A DNA stretch of 64,000 nt. Origin: Pricia antarctica. GTDB taxonomy: Bacteria > Bacteroidota > Bacteroidia > Flavobacteriales > Flavobacteriaceae. This document shows positions 53,866 to 62,545 of the stretch, piece after piece (the stretch's first letter is position 1; each line of letters begins with the position of its first letter). A program made the position numbers and the translations under genes. The notes below the pieces were generated by a model. The model saw only the letters and a program-made list of their open reading frames with translations. It searched no databases and was not told the DNA's origin. The DNA lies in assembly GCF_900101815.1 (NCBI RefSeq), contig NZ_FNAO01000004.1:62001-126000 (forward strand), in the 5' to 3' direction.

Positions 53866-54831
53866 TCAATTCTTAAAAGCCTCGATAACTTCGAGGGCTA
53901 CTTTCAACGCCAGTGTGCCTTGGGTTAAGGTTACCACGGGAATAGTATTCTTTTCAATGGCATCTGCGAAGGTTTCAAGCTCGTCGAGAATAGCGTTGTT
54001 AACGTGAACTTCGGGATTTTCGAAATAAATCTGTTTTTTGACCCCTTCCGCATTCTGGAGTATCATATCAAAATCTCCTTCTTTTTCCGGGGCATCCTTC
54101 ATTTTGACAACTTCCACTTTTTTTTCCAGAAAATCTACCGAGATGTAGGCATCCTTTTGAAAAAAACGGGATTTGCGCATGTTCTTTAAAGAAATACGAC
54201 TCGCTGTCAGATTCGCTACACATCCATTTTCGAACTCGATACGCGCATTGGCGATATCAGGAGAATTGCTGATTACGGAAACGCCACTGGCATTGATCTG
54301 CTTGACCTCGGAATCGACAACGCTTAAAATGGCATCGATATCATGGATCATCAGATCGAGCACGACGGGAACATCGGTACCACGTGGATTAAACTCCGCC
54401 AACCTATGGGCCTCGATGAACATGGGTTGGTGGATTTGATGTTTAACCGCTGAAAAAGCGGGATTGAAGCGTTCTACATGCCCAACCTGTCCCTTTACGT
54501 CATACTTCCGCTCAAGTTCGAGTAGTTGTGTGGCCTCTTCATAGGTAGTTGTAATCGGTTTTTCTATAAAAACATGCCTTCCTTTTTCCATGGCCCTTTT
54601 GGCACAATCAAAATGGGATAGGGTAGGGGTGACGATATCGATCACGTCGACGGCATCAATCAATTTTTCCATATCATCATAGAAAGTATAGCCAAACTCT
54701 TTTGCGATGGTCGATGCGTTTTCCACATCGGAATCATAGAACCCTATCAGTTCATATTTTTTTGAGGTATCGAGCAAGCGCAGGTGAATTTTTCCCAAAT
54801 GGCCCGCTCCCATTACTCCAACTTTGAGCAT
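53866..54831 (-). CDS. Gfo/Idh/MocA family oxidoreductase
   Basis: About 321 residues from ATG 54831, chosen because a TTG at 54849 would overlap the promoter box. The NAD(P)-binding N terminus is VGVMGAGHLGKIHLRLL. IEKPITTTYEEATQLLEL supplies the E-K-P motif, then GHVERFNPAFSA. The C-terminal substrate domain includes DLMIHDIDAILSV (H-D dyad). The substrate is unknown; sugar or inositol derivatives are usual for this family. It is a single gene with a perfect promoter box. Confidence 0.9.
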   Translation of the reverse strand: MLKVGVMGAGHLGKIHLRLLDTSKKYELIGFYDSDVENASTIAKEFGYTFYDDMEKLIDAVDVIDIVTPTLSHFDCAKRAMEKGRHVFIEKPITTTYEEATQLLELERKYDVKGQVGHVERFNPAFSAVKHQIHQPMFIEAHRLAEFNPRGTDVPVVLDLMIHDIDAILSVVDSEVKQINASGVSVISNSPDIANARIEFENGCVANLTASRISLKNMRKSRFFQKDAYISVDFLEKKVEVVKMKDAPEKEGDFDMILQNAEGVKKQIYFENPEVHVNNAILDELETFADAIEKNTIPVVTLTQGTLALKVALEVIEAFKN

Positions 54832-54846
54832 AAATTTTCGTTTGTC

Positions 54847-54854
54847 CAAAAATA
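54847..54854 (-). promoter_or_regulatory. -7 box for Gfo/Idh gene
   Basis: TATTTTTG on the minus strand, a perfect match, 15 nt before ATG 54831. Confidence 0.55.
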
Positions 54855-54970
54855 AGGATAGTTTGTCAGAAAGGAAGTTTATGGGTATATAAGTTTATTG
54901 GTTTATTCATTGAGAGTTAGTGCTTCAAGGTCAATTTATTGAATACGACGAAAGTCATATTGTGATACAT

Positions 54971-55001
54971 TTGGGAATTGGAGTTTTACGGACTAACTTC
55001 G
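54971..55001 (+). promoter_or_regulatory. Probable pcm promoter
   Basis: TTG (54971-54973), a 20-bp spacer and TAACTTCG (54994-55001), 7/8 of the -7 consensus, 19 nt before the TTG start of pcm. Confidence 0.45.
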
Positions 55002-55020
55002 TACCACCAAAACCAGACCC

Positions 55021-55662
55021 TTGAAGGATACTCTCAAACATCGCGGAATGCGCAACAAATTGGCCGATATCCTAATTAAAAAGGGTATTTCCGACCAAAA
55101 TACGCTCGACGCCATCCGCACCATTCCCCGGCACTTGTTTATGGACAGTAGTTTCGAGGGGCACGCCTATCAAGACAAAGCTTTTCCGATTGCCGCCGAC
55201 CAGACCATATCCCAACCGTACACAGTCGCTTTTCAGACCCAATTGTTAGAAGTGAAACCTGGCCAAAAAATTTTGGAAATCGGTACCGGAAGCGGCTATC
55301 AAACCGCCGTCCTTCTACAGTTGAAAGCCAAGGTTTATACTATCGAGCGGCAACTGGAACTGTTTAAAAAAACAAAAATCTTTTTTTCCAAATTAGGCTA
55401 TCGCCCCAAAAAGAAGATTTTTGGAGATGGGTATAAAGGCCTGCCCGAAGAAGCACCTTTCGATGGCATTGTTGTTACCGCTGGCGCACCGGAAGTGCCC
55501 AGGGCCTTGATGTCGCAGTTGAAAGTGGGCGGCCGATTGGTCATTCCCATAGGCACTAACGACCAGATAATGACGTTATACATCAGAAAATCGGACAAGG
55601 AATTCGAGAAAAAGGAGTTCGGTTCTTTTCGGTTCGTACCGCTGTTGGCAGATAAAAATTAG
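55021..55662 (+). CDS. pcm: Protein-L-isoaspartate O-methyltransferase
   Basis: A 213-residue SAM-dependent enzyme that repairs isoaspartyl damage. Features are RTIPRHLFMDSSFEGHAYQD, the SAM loop ILEIGTGSGYQTAVL, and FDGIVVTAGAPEVPRALMSQ with GGRLVIPIG. The start is TTG at 55021, giving the family N terminus MKDTLKHRGMRNKL; no ATG is better placed. The stop codon overlaps the stop of convergent smpB by 4 bp. Confidence 0.95.
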   Translation: MKDTLKHRGMRNKLADILIKKGISDQNTLDAIRTIPRHLFMDSSFEGHAYQDKAFPIAADQTISQPYTVAFQTQLLEVKPGQKILEIGTGSGYQTAVLLQLKAKVYTIERQLELFKKTKIFFSKLGYRPKKKIFGDGYKGLPEEAPFDGIVVTAGAPEVPRALMSQLKVGGRLVIPIGTNDQIMTLYIRKSDKEFEKKEFGSFRFVPLLADKN

Positions 55663-56123
55663 GTATTAAAACTCTTCTTGACCCGCGCAAGATTCCGCTT
55701 GCTATCCCTATCCTTTATCGTATCCCTTTTGTCGTATAGTTTTTTGCCCTTGGCAAGCGCAATACGGACTTTCGCCAAACCGCGGTCGTTGATAAAAAGA
55801 TTTAGCGGCACGATGGTAAGCCCTGATGTGGTCACATCCTTCCTCAACTTTTTAAGCTCACGGCGTTGCAGCAATAATTTGCGTTCCGCTTTGGGCCTAT
55901 GGTTAAAATGCGACGCATGCGAATATTCGTCCACCTGCATATTAATGACGAACAGTTCGCCTTTATCATTGAACTCCCCAAAACTTTGTGTTATGGAAGC
56001 CTTGCCCTCACGTATGGATTTTATTTCCGTACCGGCCAAAACGATACCGGCCACATAGGTATCCAGCAGCTCATATTCGAATTTTGCCTTCTTGTTTTTT
56101 ATGTTGATATTCTTCTTGACCAT
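55659..56123 (-). CDS. smpB: SsrA-binding protein SmpB
   Basis: About 154 residues from ATG 56123. It has the family core NKKAKFEYELLDTYVAGIVL, GTEIKSIREGKASITQSF, the RKLLLQRRELKKLR segment and a basic C terminus (IKDRDSKRNLARVKK). It works with tmRNA in rescuing stalled ribosomes; no tmRNA gene is in this window. The in-frame TTG and ATG codons further upstream overlap the promoter, so 56123 is preferred. This start is also exactly 4 nt from the -7 box, as at bamD and coaBC. Confidence 0.95.
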   Translation of the reverse strand: MVKKNINIKNKKAKFEYELLDTYVAGIVLAGTEIKSIREGKASITQSFGEFNDKGELFVINMQVDEYSHASHFNHRPKAERKLLLQRRELKKLRKDVTTSGLTIVPLNLFINDRGLAKVRIALAKGKKLYDKRDTIKDRDSKRNLARVKKSFNT

Positions 56124-56127
56124 CATG

Positions 56128-56135
56128 CAAAAATA
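56128..56135 (-). promoter_or_regulatory. -7 box directly before smpB (leaderless)
   Basis: TATTTTTG on the minus strand, a perfect TAnnTTTG match, then CATG and ATG 56123. The box-to-ATG distance of 4 nt predicts a leaderless transcript. Confidence 0.6.
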
Positions 56136-56247
56136 AGGCTTGTATTGCAATTCGATGAGTAATCCTAAGAATTACCTGTACGCATCGTGAAAATTAAGCA
56201 CAACATTTTACCGGGATAAAGAATTTTAGCGATTTTCGTAAAAGTAC

Positions 56248-56805
56248 CTATCTCTCTTTCGGGCAGTTGCAATCGAAATGTAAACGTTGTGAAGTAGCAT
56301 TTTCGTTTACCACTTGTACAATAAAAAGACTGCCATTGTCGCTATCATCCATAGCCATATAGGCATCTTCCCCGATTAGTTTATTGACAAGGTCGGGAGT
56401 TGTGTTGCTGTGCCCGACGACAAGCACTTTTTTACCCAGATTATCTGCCTTGAACTGTTCGATGTTCATGGTCTCGGGCTCATAATATTGAACGGTGATA
56501 TCGTTTTTAACCGAGGTCGGTGCGGCGGTCATGGCAGTGCGTTCAAAATCAGTAGTATAAATGGCGTCTAAGGGAATATCACTCAAGATTTCGGCCCAAT
56601 GCATCGCCCTGCCCAGTCCTTTTTGATTGAGTTCCGGATCTAGGTCTTCCGGGTCGGATCGATCTTTTTCGGCATGGCGGATAAGATAGAAGGTCGAGAT
56701 TACGCTTTCCGTATTAAAATCCTCCCTAATTTTAGGGTCATCCTTACAACTTGTCGAGAATATTAGCAGTTGAACGATAATAATATAGAATATGTAGCGT
56801 TGCAT
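56248..56805 (-). CDS. Histidine phosphatase family lipoprotein
   Basis: A 185-residue protein with a lipobox (IFSTSC, Cys20). The phosphohistidine motif is YLIRHAEKDRSD. The remaining catalytic elements are DAIYTTDFERTAMTAAP (second Arg) and VLVVGHSNTTPDLVN (second His). It is SixA/phosphoglycerate-mutase-like. The exported location suggests hydrolysis of phosphorylated compounds outside the cytoplasm; the substrate is unknown. Confidence 0.88.
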   Translation of the reverse strand: MQRYIFYIIIVQLLIFSTSCKDDPKIREDFNTESVISTFYLIRHAEKDRSDPEDLDPELNQKGLGRAMHWAEILSDIPLDAIYTTDFERTAMTAAPTSVKNDITVQYYEPETMNIEQFKADNLGKKVLVVGHSNTTPDLVNKLIGEDAYMAMDDSDNGSLFIVQVVNENATSQRLHFDCNCPKER

Positions 56806-56905
56806 AATAAGCGATGGGTTTGGTTGAAAACTCTTGCATAAATGTTAACTAAATTTAGACAAAAAAAGTATGTAAGACTACTTGTTTTTGTTTTTTTGTA
56901 TCCTA

Positions 56906-58444
56906 ATGAACCGACCCATCCTTACCTTACTTGTTGTTTTGCTTTTTACGACCATTTATGGTCAACAAGAGCGTCTTCCTGCCGATTTACGTCAGCATAA
57001 TCTGACCACTTATAATGCCAGTTTGTTCAATCCCGCTTTTTCAGTAGGGCGAAACAACCCGGAATCCGTAGCCTTTTGGTCGCGGTGGCAGTGGCAGGGT
57101 ATCGACGCGGATCCGTCAACTTTATTTCTGAACTACACAAGATCTCTAAACCATCGATCGGCTGCGGGTGCCGGATTTTTTCAGCATAATACAGGTATTT
57201 TTTTTAATACCGGGGCTGCGCTGAACTACGCCTATACCTTCGAATTGAACTCAAGGGTAAAACTGTCCGTGGGCGCGAATCTTTTCGGTTTCGTACAAAA
57301 ATTGGCCGATGACCGGTTTCAGGTTGATCCCAACCTACCGCTACCGCTCGCTCCTGAGACCAATGATTTTATCCTACAAATGGCTCCTGGCGTAAGCTTG
57401 GAGGTCGAGCGGCTGACCTTAAGTTTGGCCTCCGAAAATTTGCTGGACTACAATTTTACGGCTAAGGAAGGTAATACGCCTAAATCAGATAAGATTTTTA
57501 TGTCGCTAGTGTCCTACGATTTCCCCGTTTCCCTAGGGGCTGCCACTAATGCTTTTTTGAGGCCTTCGATGTACCTCAGAACCATACCCGGACAATCGAA
57601 CCAAGTCGGTTTCTACACGCTTTTGAACACGGATGAATATTATGGACAGGTGGGATATAATAATTTCTACGGATATACCCTAGGTGGCGGCTATACCTTC
57701 TTTAAGCGTATGACCGTAGGTGCGTTAATGGAAATAGGTACGGGGGCATCGCTACAAAAGGAAACCTCATTTGAACTGATGGCCTCTTATTTCTTAGGTT
57801 CGCCCGATGAGCGCCATAAAATGGTGGGTGATGATATTGATGAGGACGGGAAAAATCCGCTTGAAGAAATAGAGGAAAAACAGAAAGAGGAAAAAGCAGG
57901 GAAGGATATCACAGATGAAGCTGTCATTGCGGATGAGCAGTTGGAGCAAGAAAAGAAGGAAGCGGAACAAGCTCGGGCCGAAGCTGAAAAAATGGAGCAA
58001 GCCCATAAAATGGACTCCTTCAAGATCAAACAGGCCGAGGCGGCAGCTTTGCAGAAAGAACAACAGCGTAAAATCGACTCCCTTGCCCAAACTCGTGCAG
58101 CTGCCATAGAAGCAGCCAAGAAAGCGGAAATTGCGGAAAGGGAATCCGCGATCGAACCTGAGGCAGGTGAAAAATATGAGGAAGTTCACACCGAAGACGG
58201 ACTGGAACCCGGTTTCTATTTGATCGCCAACGTATTCGGTACCCAAAAATATTTCGACGCCTTTTTGGTTGACCTGAAAAGGAAAGGCATTCAGCCTAAA
58301 TTCTTCTTAAGAAGTAAAAATGGCTATCAGTATGTCTATCTGCAGCGCTATGACACCATACAGGAGGCGAGAAAGGCAAGGGATACTGGTTTTGGAGGAA
58401 AATATACCGGAAAAACATGGATTTTTAGGGTGGTCAGCGAGTAA
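56906..58444 (+). CDS. PorP/SprF family protein with coiled coil and SPOR-like domain
   Basis: About 512 residues from ATG 56906; an upstream TTG at 56882 only adds an unlikely extension. After the signal (PILTLLVVLLFTTIYGQ) come ~285 residues of the PorP/SprF outer-membrane barrel type: YNASLFNPAFSVGRNNPESV and GYNNFYGYTLGGGYTFF. An acidic DDIDEDGKN turn near 308 is followed by a charged coiled coil (about 320-415) and a C-terminal SPOR-like domain (about 433-512, GFYLIANVFGTQKYFDAF). PorP/SprF proteins anchor surface adhesins or secretion machinery in type IX systems. The fused tail would reach into the periplasm to peptidoglycan. Confidence 0.88.
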   Translation: MNRPILTLLVVLLFTTIYGQQERLPADLRQHNLTTYNASLFNPAFSVGRNNPESVAFWSRWQWQGIDADPSTLFLNYTRSLNHRSAAGAGFFQHNTGIFFNTGAALNYAYTFELNSRVKLSVGANLFGFVQKLADDRFQVDPNLPLPLAPETNDFILQMAPGVSLEVERLTLSLASENLLDYNFTAKEGNTPKSDKIFMSLVSYDFPVSLGAATNAFLRPSMYLRTIPGQSNQVGFYTLLNTDEYYGQVGYNNFYGYTLGGGYTFFKRMTVGALMEIGTGASLQKETSFELMASYFLGSPDERHKMVGDDIDEDGKNPLEEIEEKQKEEKAGKDITDEAVIADEQLEQEKKEAEQARAEAEKMEQAHKMDSFKIKQAEAAALQKEQQRKIDSLAQTRAAAIEAAKKAEIAERESAIEPEAGEKYEEVHTEDGLEPGFYLIANVFGTQKYFDAFLVDLKRKGIQPKFFLRSKNGYQYVYLQRYDTIQEARKARDTGFGGKYTGKTWIFRVVSE

Positions 58445-58453
58445 GAAAGGGGG

Positions 58454-59050
58454 TTATTTCTTAAGCTCTCTTTTGATCAATACATCCAAATACGTTATCG
58501 AGTTGATAAGGTACTTTCGGTCGCGGGTCATGGTAGACATGGCCACGGCACCCTGAATGATAGTAAACAGTTGTTTCGCGAACTGTAATGGTGTTACTGG
58601 AAGTTTTAATTCATTGTTGTTAACGCCATATTCAAGTACCAAGGCGATTTTACCCTCAATTTCCTTTATTGCCTCCCGGTTAGCGGCGGCAAGCAGTCGG
58701 TTGTTGCCCTGTGCGTCGACCCCGGTATTCAAAATGGGGCATCCCCCCATATCTTGTGTGAAGGTATCATAGTTTTTATAGAAGTCGGTCAAGGCGAAAA
58801 TTTTGTTCAACGCCCCGCCTTCAGTTTCCAAGATTCTATCGAGTTTCGCCAACAGAAGTTTGCTGTTGTACTGGTAAGCCGATAGGGCCAAGGCTTCTTT
58901 GTTCTCGAAATTCCCGTAGATGGCACCCTTGGTGAGTCCCGTTGCTTCGGTCAGGTCGCTCATGCTCGTTCCGATATACCCTTGCTTGTTGAACATGGGC
59001 GCAACAGTCTCTATAATGTACGCAGTGGTTTTTTCCGCTTTGGTAGCCAT
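58454..59050 (-). CDS. TetR family transcriptional regulator
   Basis: A 198-residue repressor-type protein. The HTH is IIETVAPMFNKQGYIGTSMS followed by DLTEATGLTKGAIYGNFENK, the canonical TetR_N signature, with a ligand-binding C-terminal domain containing GGCPILNTGVDAQGNN. A -7-like box (TATCTTCG, 59075-59068) and the palindrome ATACTGTAT (59086-59094) lie just upstream, suggesting autoregulation. The neighbouring gene is PorP/SprF; a regulatory link is not shown. Confidence 0.92.
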   Translation of the reverse strand: MATKAEKTTAYIIETVAPMFNKQGYIGTSMSDLTEATGLTKGAIYGNFENKEALALSAYQYNSKLLLAKLDRILETEGGALNKIFALTDFYKNYDTFTQDMGGCPILNTGVDAQGNNRLLAAANREAIKEIEGKIALVLEYGVNNNELKLPVTPLQFAKQLFTIIQGAVAMSTMTRDRKYLINSITYLDVLIKRELKK

Positions 59051-59067
59051 GATGGTCGTGTTTTTTA

Positions 59068-59094
59068 CGAAGATAAAAAATCTATATACTGTAT
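59068..59094 (-). promoter_or_regulatory. TetR-gene promoter with palindrome
   Basis: A near-consensus -7 box TATCTTCG (minus strand, 59075-59068) and, 10 bp upstream, the odd-centred palindrome ATACAGTAT (59094-59086). The position is suited to an autorepression operator. Confidence 0.4.
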
Positions 59095-59192
59095 GGTATT
59101 ATTTTAAAAAAAAATTAAGCATTAACCCAGATTCAAATGTCAAACGCAAACACAAGTTTACAAAGAATTTAGGTTGTCAAGATGAAATAAAA

Positions 59193-59239
59193 AACGCATA
59201 TCGCTTTAACACCCCTGAAGGCGCAAAGCGATATACGTT
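59193..59239 (-). terminator. clpB terminator
   Basis: Arms AACGCATATCGCTTT (59193-59207) and AAAGCGATATACGTT (59225-59239) pair in 14 of 15 positions around a 17-nt loop. Read on the minus strand the stem ends in a T run (CGTTTTTTATTT), 60 bp after the clpB stop. Confidence 0.9.
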
Positions 59240-59298
59240 AAGTTAACACCGTTTTATAAACTTCCAATGCTAAAATCCCACATCTAGAATCTTATAAT

Positions 59299-61899
59299 CT
59301 ACTCCACGAGTTCATCCTGATTTCGGAAGACCAAGCCATCATCAAAGGAGTCGATCAGAACGATGCTTTCCGCAGAAATACCTCCGCTTAACAGCTCTTT
59401 CGACAGATTGTTCAGCACTTCTTTTTGAATGACACGCTTAATCGGGCGTGCTCCATATTGGGGATCGTAACCTTTCTTTGCCAAGTAAGCAATGGCCTCT
59501 TCGGTCGCATCTATAGTGATGTGCTGCTTGGCAATCATTTTCTTCAACTGATCTAGTTGAAGCTTGACGATTTTGGTGATGTCTTTTTTGCTTAAAGGTG
59601 TGAACATAATAATGTCATCGATACGGTTCAGGAATTCGGGACGGATAGTTTTGCGCAGTAAATCTAGTACCTCTACCCGAGCCGCTTCAGTGGCACTGAA
59701 AATATCTTTGCTATTTTCGAATTTTTCTTGAATGATATGGCTGCCCATATTACTGGTCATGATGATGATGGTATTCTTGAAATCCGCTACCCGACCTTTG
59801 TTATCCGTCAATCTTCCTTCGTCCAGTACCTGTAACAATACATTAAAGGTGTCTGGATGCGCCTTTTCGATCTCGTCTAACAATACGACGGAGTAGGGGC
59901 GGCGGCGAACGGCTTCGGTCAATTGTCCACCTTCATCATAGCCGACGTATCCCGGAGGTGCGCCTACCAGTCTACTGACGGAATGCCGCTCTTGGTATTC
60001 GCTCATATCAATACGGGTCAAGGCGTTCTCGTCGTCGAATAAATAAGCGGCCAATGTTTTTGCCAGCTCGGTCTTACCAACTCCGGTAGTTCCCAAAAAT
60101 AGAAAGGATCCAATAGGCCGTTTGGCATCCTGCAATCCCGCGCGACTTCTGCGGATGGCATCGGATACGGCTTCAATGGCCTCTTCTTGTCCGACCACGC
60201 GATTGCGCAGCACGTCTTCTAGTTTCAGAAGTTTTTCACGCTCGCTTTGCAACATTTTGGTCACCGGTATCCCCGTCCATTTGGCGACAACTTCGGCAAT
60301 ATCCTCATTGGTGACCTCTTCCTTGATCAGCGTTTCGCCTTCCTGTTGTTCCTGCAGTTCTTTTTGTAGTATTTCAAGGGTTTCCTGGGCTTCCTTGATT
60401 TTTCCATAGCGGAGTTCGGCAACTTTTCCATAGTCTCCATTACGTTCCGCACGTTCGGCTTCTTGCTTGAACTCCTCGATATCCTGTTTTGTTTTTTGGA
60501 TGTTGTCCACCACCGATTTCTCGCTCTCCCATTTGGCAAAGATTTCGTTGCGGTCTTCCTTAAGATTCGCAAGATCAACGTTGAGGGACTTCAATTTGGC
60601 TTTATCATCCTCCCGTTTGATGGCTTCGATTTCGATTTCCAATTGCATAATCTTGCGATCGAGTACGTCCAGTTCCTCGGGCTTGGAGTTGATTTCCATC
60701 CGTAGTTTTGAGGCGGCTTCGTCCATCAGGTCGATAGCCTTGTCCGGTAAAAATCGGTTGGTGATGTAGCGCTGCGAAAGTTCTACGGCTGCTATGACCG
60801 CCTCGTCTTTAATACGGACTTTATGATGTGCCTCGTACTTTTCCTTGATACCCCGAAGTATGGATATCGCACTTTCGGTATCCGGTTCCAGTACGATCAC
60901 TTTTTGAAAACGGCGTTCCAAGGCTTTGTCCTTTTCAAAATACTTTTGATACTCGTCCAAAGTAGTGGCTCCGATAGCGCGCAAATCACCTCTTGCCAAA
61001 GCGGGCTTTAATATGTTGGCCGCATCCATGGCCCCCTGTCCGCCGCCGGCACCCACAAGGGTGTGGATCTCGTCGATAAAGAGCACGATATTGCCATCGG
61101 AAGAAGTCACCTCCTTAATGACGGACTTTAGCCGTTCCTCAAATTCCCCCTTGTACTTGGCACCGGCAATCAATGCACCCATATCCAACGAATAAATGAT
61201 TTTGTCCTTTAGGTTTTCAGGTACATCACCTTGAACGATACGGTGTGCCAAGCCCTCAGCTATGGCGGTCTTACCGGTCCCCGGCTCCCCTACCAACATC
61301 GGGTTGTTTTTAGTTCTACGGGATAATATTTGGAGAATACGGCGGATTTCCTCGTCACGCCCGATTACCGGATCCAACTTTCCGGTATCCGCCAAACGGT
61401 TGAGGTTTTGCGCATATTTTTCCAAGGAATTATAAGTTTCTTCGGCACTTTGAGAGGTTACCTTCCCACCTCCTCGAAGTTCTGAAATGGCTGTTTTGAG
61501 GTCTTTCTCAGTGGCGCCTTGATCTTTCAGAATATGTGCGATTTTACTTTTTGATTTGAGGATGGCCAACAGCAAATGTTCGATAGAAATATATTCGTCC
61601 TCCATCTTTTTGGCGATGATGCTTGCCTCGTTCACCGTTTTACCGGCCTCTCGGGAAAGCATAATATCGCCGCCGGAAACTTTTGGGAAACTTTGTAACT
61701 CTTTATCCAATATTTGCTGCAACAGGTTCACATTAATATTCAGCTTTTTAAGTATGAACGGAAGTACATTTTCGTCCACTTCCCAAATGGCCTTGAACAG
61801 ATGTTCGTTCTCGATTTGCTGGTGGCCCAAACTTTGCGCAAGCTGCTGGGCTTGCTGTAAGGCCTCCTGTGATTTTATGGTGTAATTATTGGGGTTCAT
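59299..61899 (-). CDS. clpB: ATP-dependent disaggregase ClpB
   Basis: An 866-residue AAA+ protein. The Clp N domain (NYTIKSQEALQQAQQLAQSL) is at 1-140. The first ATPase has Walker A GEPGTGKT at 204-211 and Walker B VLFIDEIHTLVGAGG. The middle coiled-coil M domain (about 405-520) distinguishes it from ClpA/ClpC. The second ATPase has GTTGVGKTELAKTLA, GAPPGYVGYDEGG, LLDEIEKAHPD and a C-terminal D2-small domain. It rescues aggregated proteins with DnaK and is heat induced. An inverted repeat occupies its upstream region. Confidence 0.97.
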   Translation of the reverse strand: MNPNNYTIKSQEALQQAQQLAQSLGHQQIENEHLFKAIWEVDENVLPFILKKLNINVNLLQQILDKELQSFPKVSGGDIMLSREAGKTVNEASIIAKKMEDEYISIEHLLLAILKSKSKIAHILKDQGATEKDLKTAISELRGGGKVTSQSAEETYNSLEKYAQNLNRLADTGKLDPVIGRDEEIRRILQILSRRTKNNPMLVGEPGTGKTAIAEGLAHRIVQGDVPENLKDKIIYSLDMGALIAGAKYKGEFEERLKSVIKEVTSSDGNIVLFIDEIHTLVGAGGGQGAMDAANILKPALARGDLRAIGATTLDEYQKYFEKDKALERRFQKVIVLEPDTESAISILRGIKEKYEAHHKVRIKDEAVIAAVELSQRYITNRFLPDKAIDLMDEAASKLRMEINSKPEELDVLDRKIMQLEIEIEAIKREDDKAKLKSLNVDLANLKEDRNEIFAKWESEKSVVDNIQKTKQDIEEFKQEAERAERNGDYGKVAELRYGKIKEAQETLEILQKELQEQQEGETLIKEEVTNEDIAEVVAKWTGIPVTKMLQSEREKLLKLEDVLRNRVVGQEEAIEAVSDAIRRSRAGLQDAKRPIGSFLFLGTTGVGKTELAKTLAAYLFDDENALTRIDMSEYQERHSVSRLVGAPPGYVGYDEGGQLTEAVRRRPYSVVLLDEIEKAHPDTFNVLLQVLDEGRLTDNKGRVADFKNTIIIMTSNMGSHIIQEKFENSKDIFSATEAARVEVLDLLRKTIRPEFLNRIDDIIMFTPLSKKDITKIVKLQLDQLKKMIAKQHITIDATEEAIAYLAKKGYDPQYGARPIKRVIQKEVLNNLSKELLSGGISAESIVLIDSFDDGLVFRNQDELVE

Positions 61900-61967
61900 A
61901 AGGTATACGTTTAGTTAGGATAATGTTTATTTTTGAAAAGTAGTAGGCAACAACCCTACCAATAGGT

Positions 61968-62022
61968 AAAACAGACAAAATGGCGCCTAGAGTCAATGAG
62001 AACGGGACATTTTGTCAGTTTT
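61968..62022. promoter_or_regulatory. 15-bp-arm inverted repeat between clpB and ytxJ
   Basis: AAAACAGACAAAATG (61968-61982) and CATTTTGTCAGTTTT (62008-62022) are inverted with one mismatch, separated by 25 bp. The right arm with GACATTTTGTC is itself a palindrome. It lies 69 bp upstream of clpB, so it may be an operator for a heat-shock regulator; I could not match it to CIRCE. Confidence 0.6.
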
Positions 62023-62084
62023 AATCCTAGTTTACTCACTGTACTATAGCAGTGCTAAATTATATCAACATCTAAAATTACACA

Positions 62085-62480
62085 ATGAGTCTTTTCGATA
62101 GTATTTTTGGAAGTAAAAACAGTAACGGAAAAAAAAATGAGGAAAAGTTGCCCTGGATTTCGCTGACGTCTTTGGAGCAATTGGAGGAAATTGAACAAAA
62201 ATCCGCTTCCCGTCCTCAAGTTATTTTTAAGCACTCGACGACATGTGGCGTTAGCCGGATGGTGCTGAACCTGTTTGAGAAAAATCCCATGCTGCAAGAG
62301 GGCAGGCTTGATATATACTTTTTGGACTTACACCGCCATCGCGAAATATCCAATGAAATTGCCCAAAAATTCCAGATTATGCACCAGTCCCCACAGCTTC
62401 TGGTCATCAAGAACGGTCAAATAGTCGCCCATGGGTCGCATGGCGGGATTACGGAAATCGATTTAGATGCTTATGTTTAA
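62085..62480 (+). CDS. ytxJ: YtxJ-type monothiol bacilliredoxin-like protein
   Basis: A 131-residue thioredoxin-fold protein. The active site is STTCGVSRMV with C54 as the only Cys, followed by CxxS spacing, as in YtxJ (DUF2847). Other family features are WISLTSLEQLEEI, HQSPQLLVIKNGQIVAHGSH and the C-terminal DLDAYV. It is thought to act in bacillithiol redox metabolism. It is divergent from clpB and shares the intergenic region containing the inverted repeat. Confidence 0.9.
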   Translation: MSLFDSIFGSKNSNGKKNEEKLPWISLTSLEQLEEIEQKSASRPQVIFKHSTTCGVSRMVLNLFEKNPMLQEGRLDIYFLDLHRHREISNEIAQKFQIMHQSPQLLVIKNGQIVAHGSHGGITEIDLDAYV

Positions 62481-62545
62481 CTGGTGATTTTAAGTAATTT
62501 GAAGCAACCATTAGAGAATTTTGCATCTATGTTCAAAGTAAGTAT

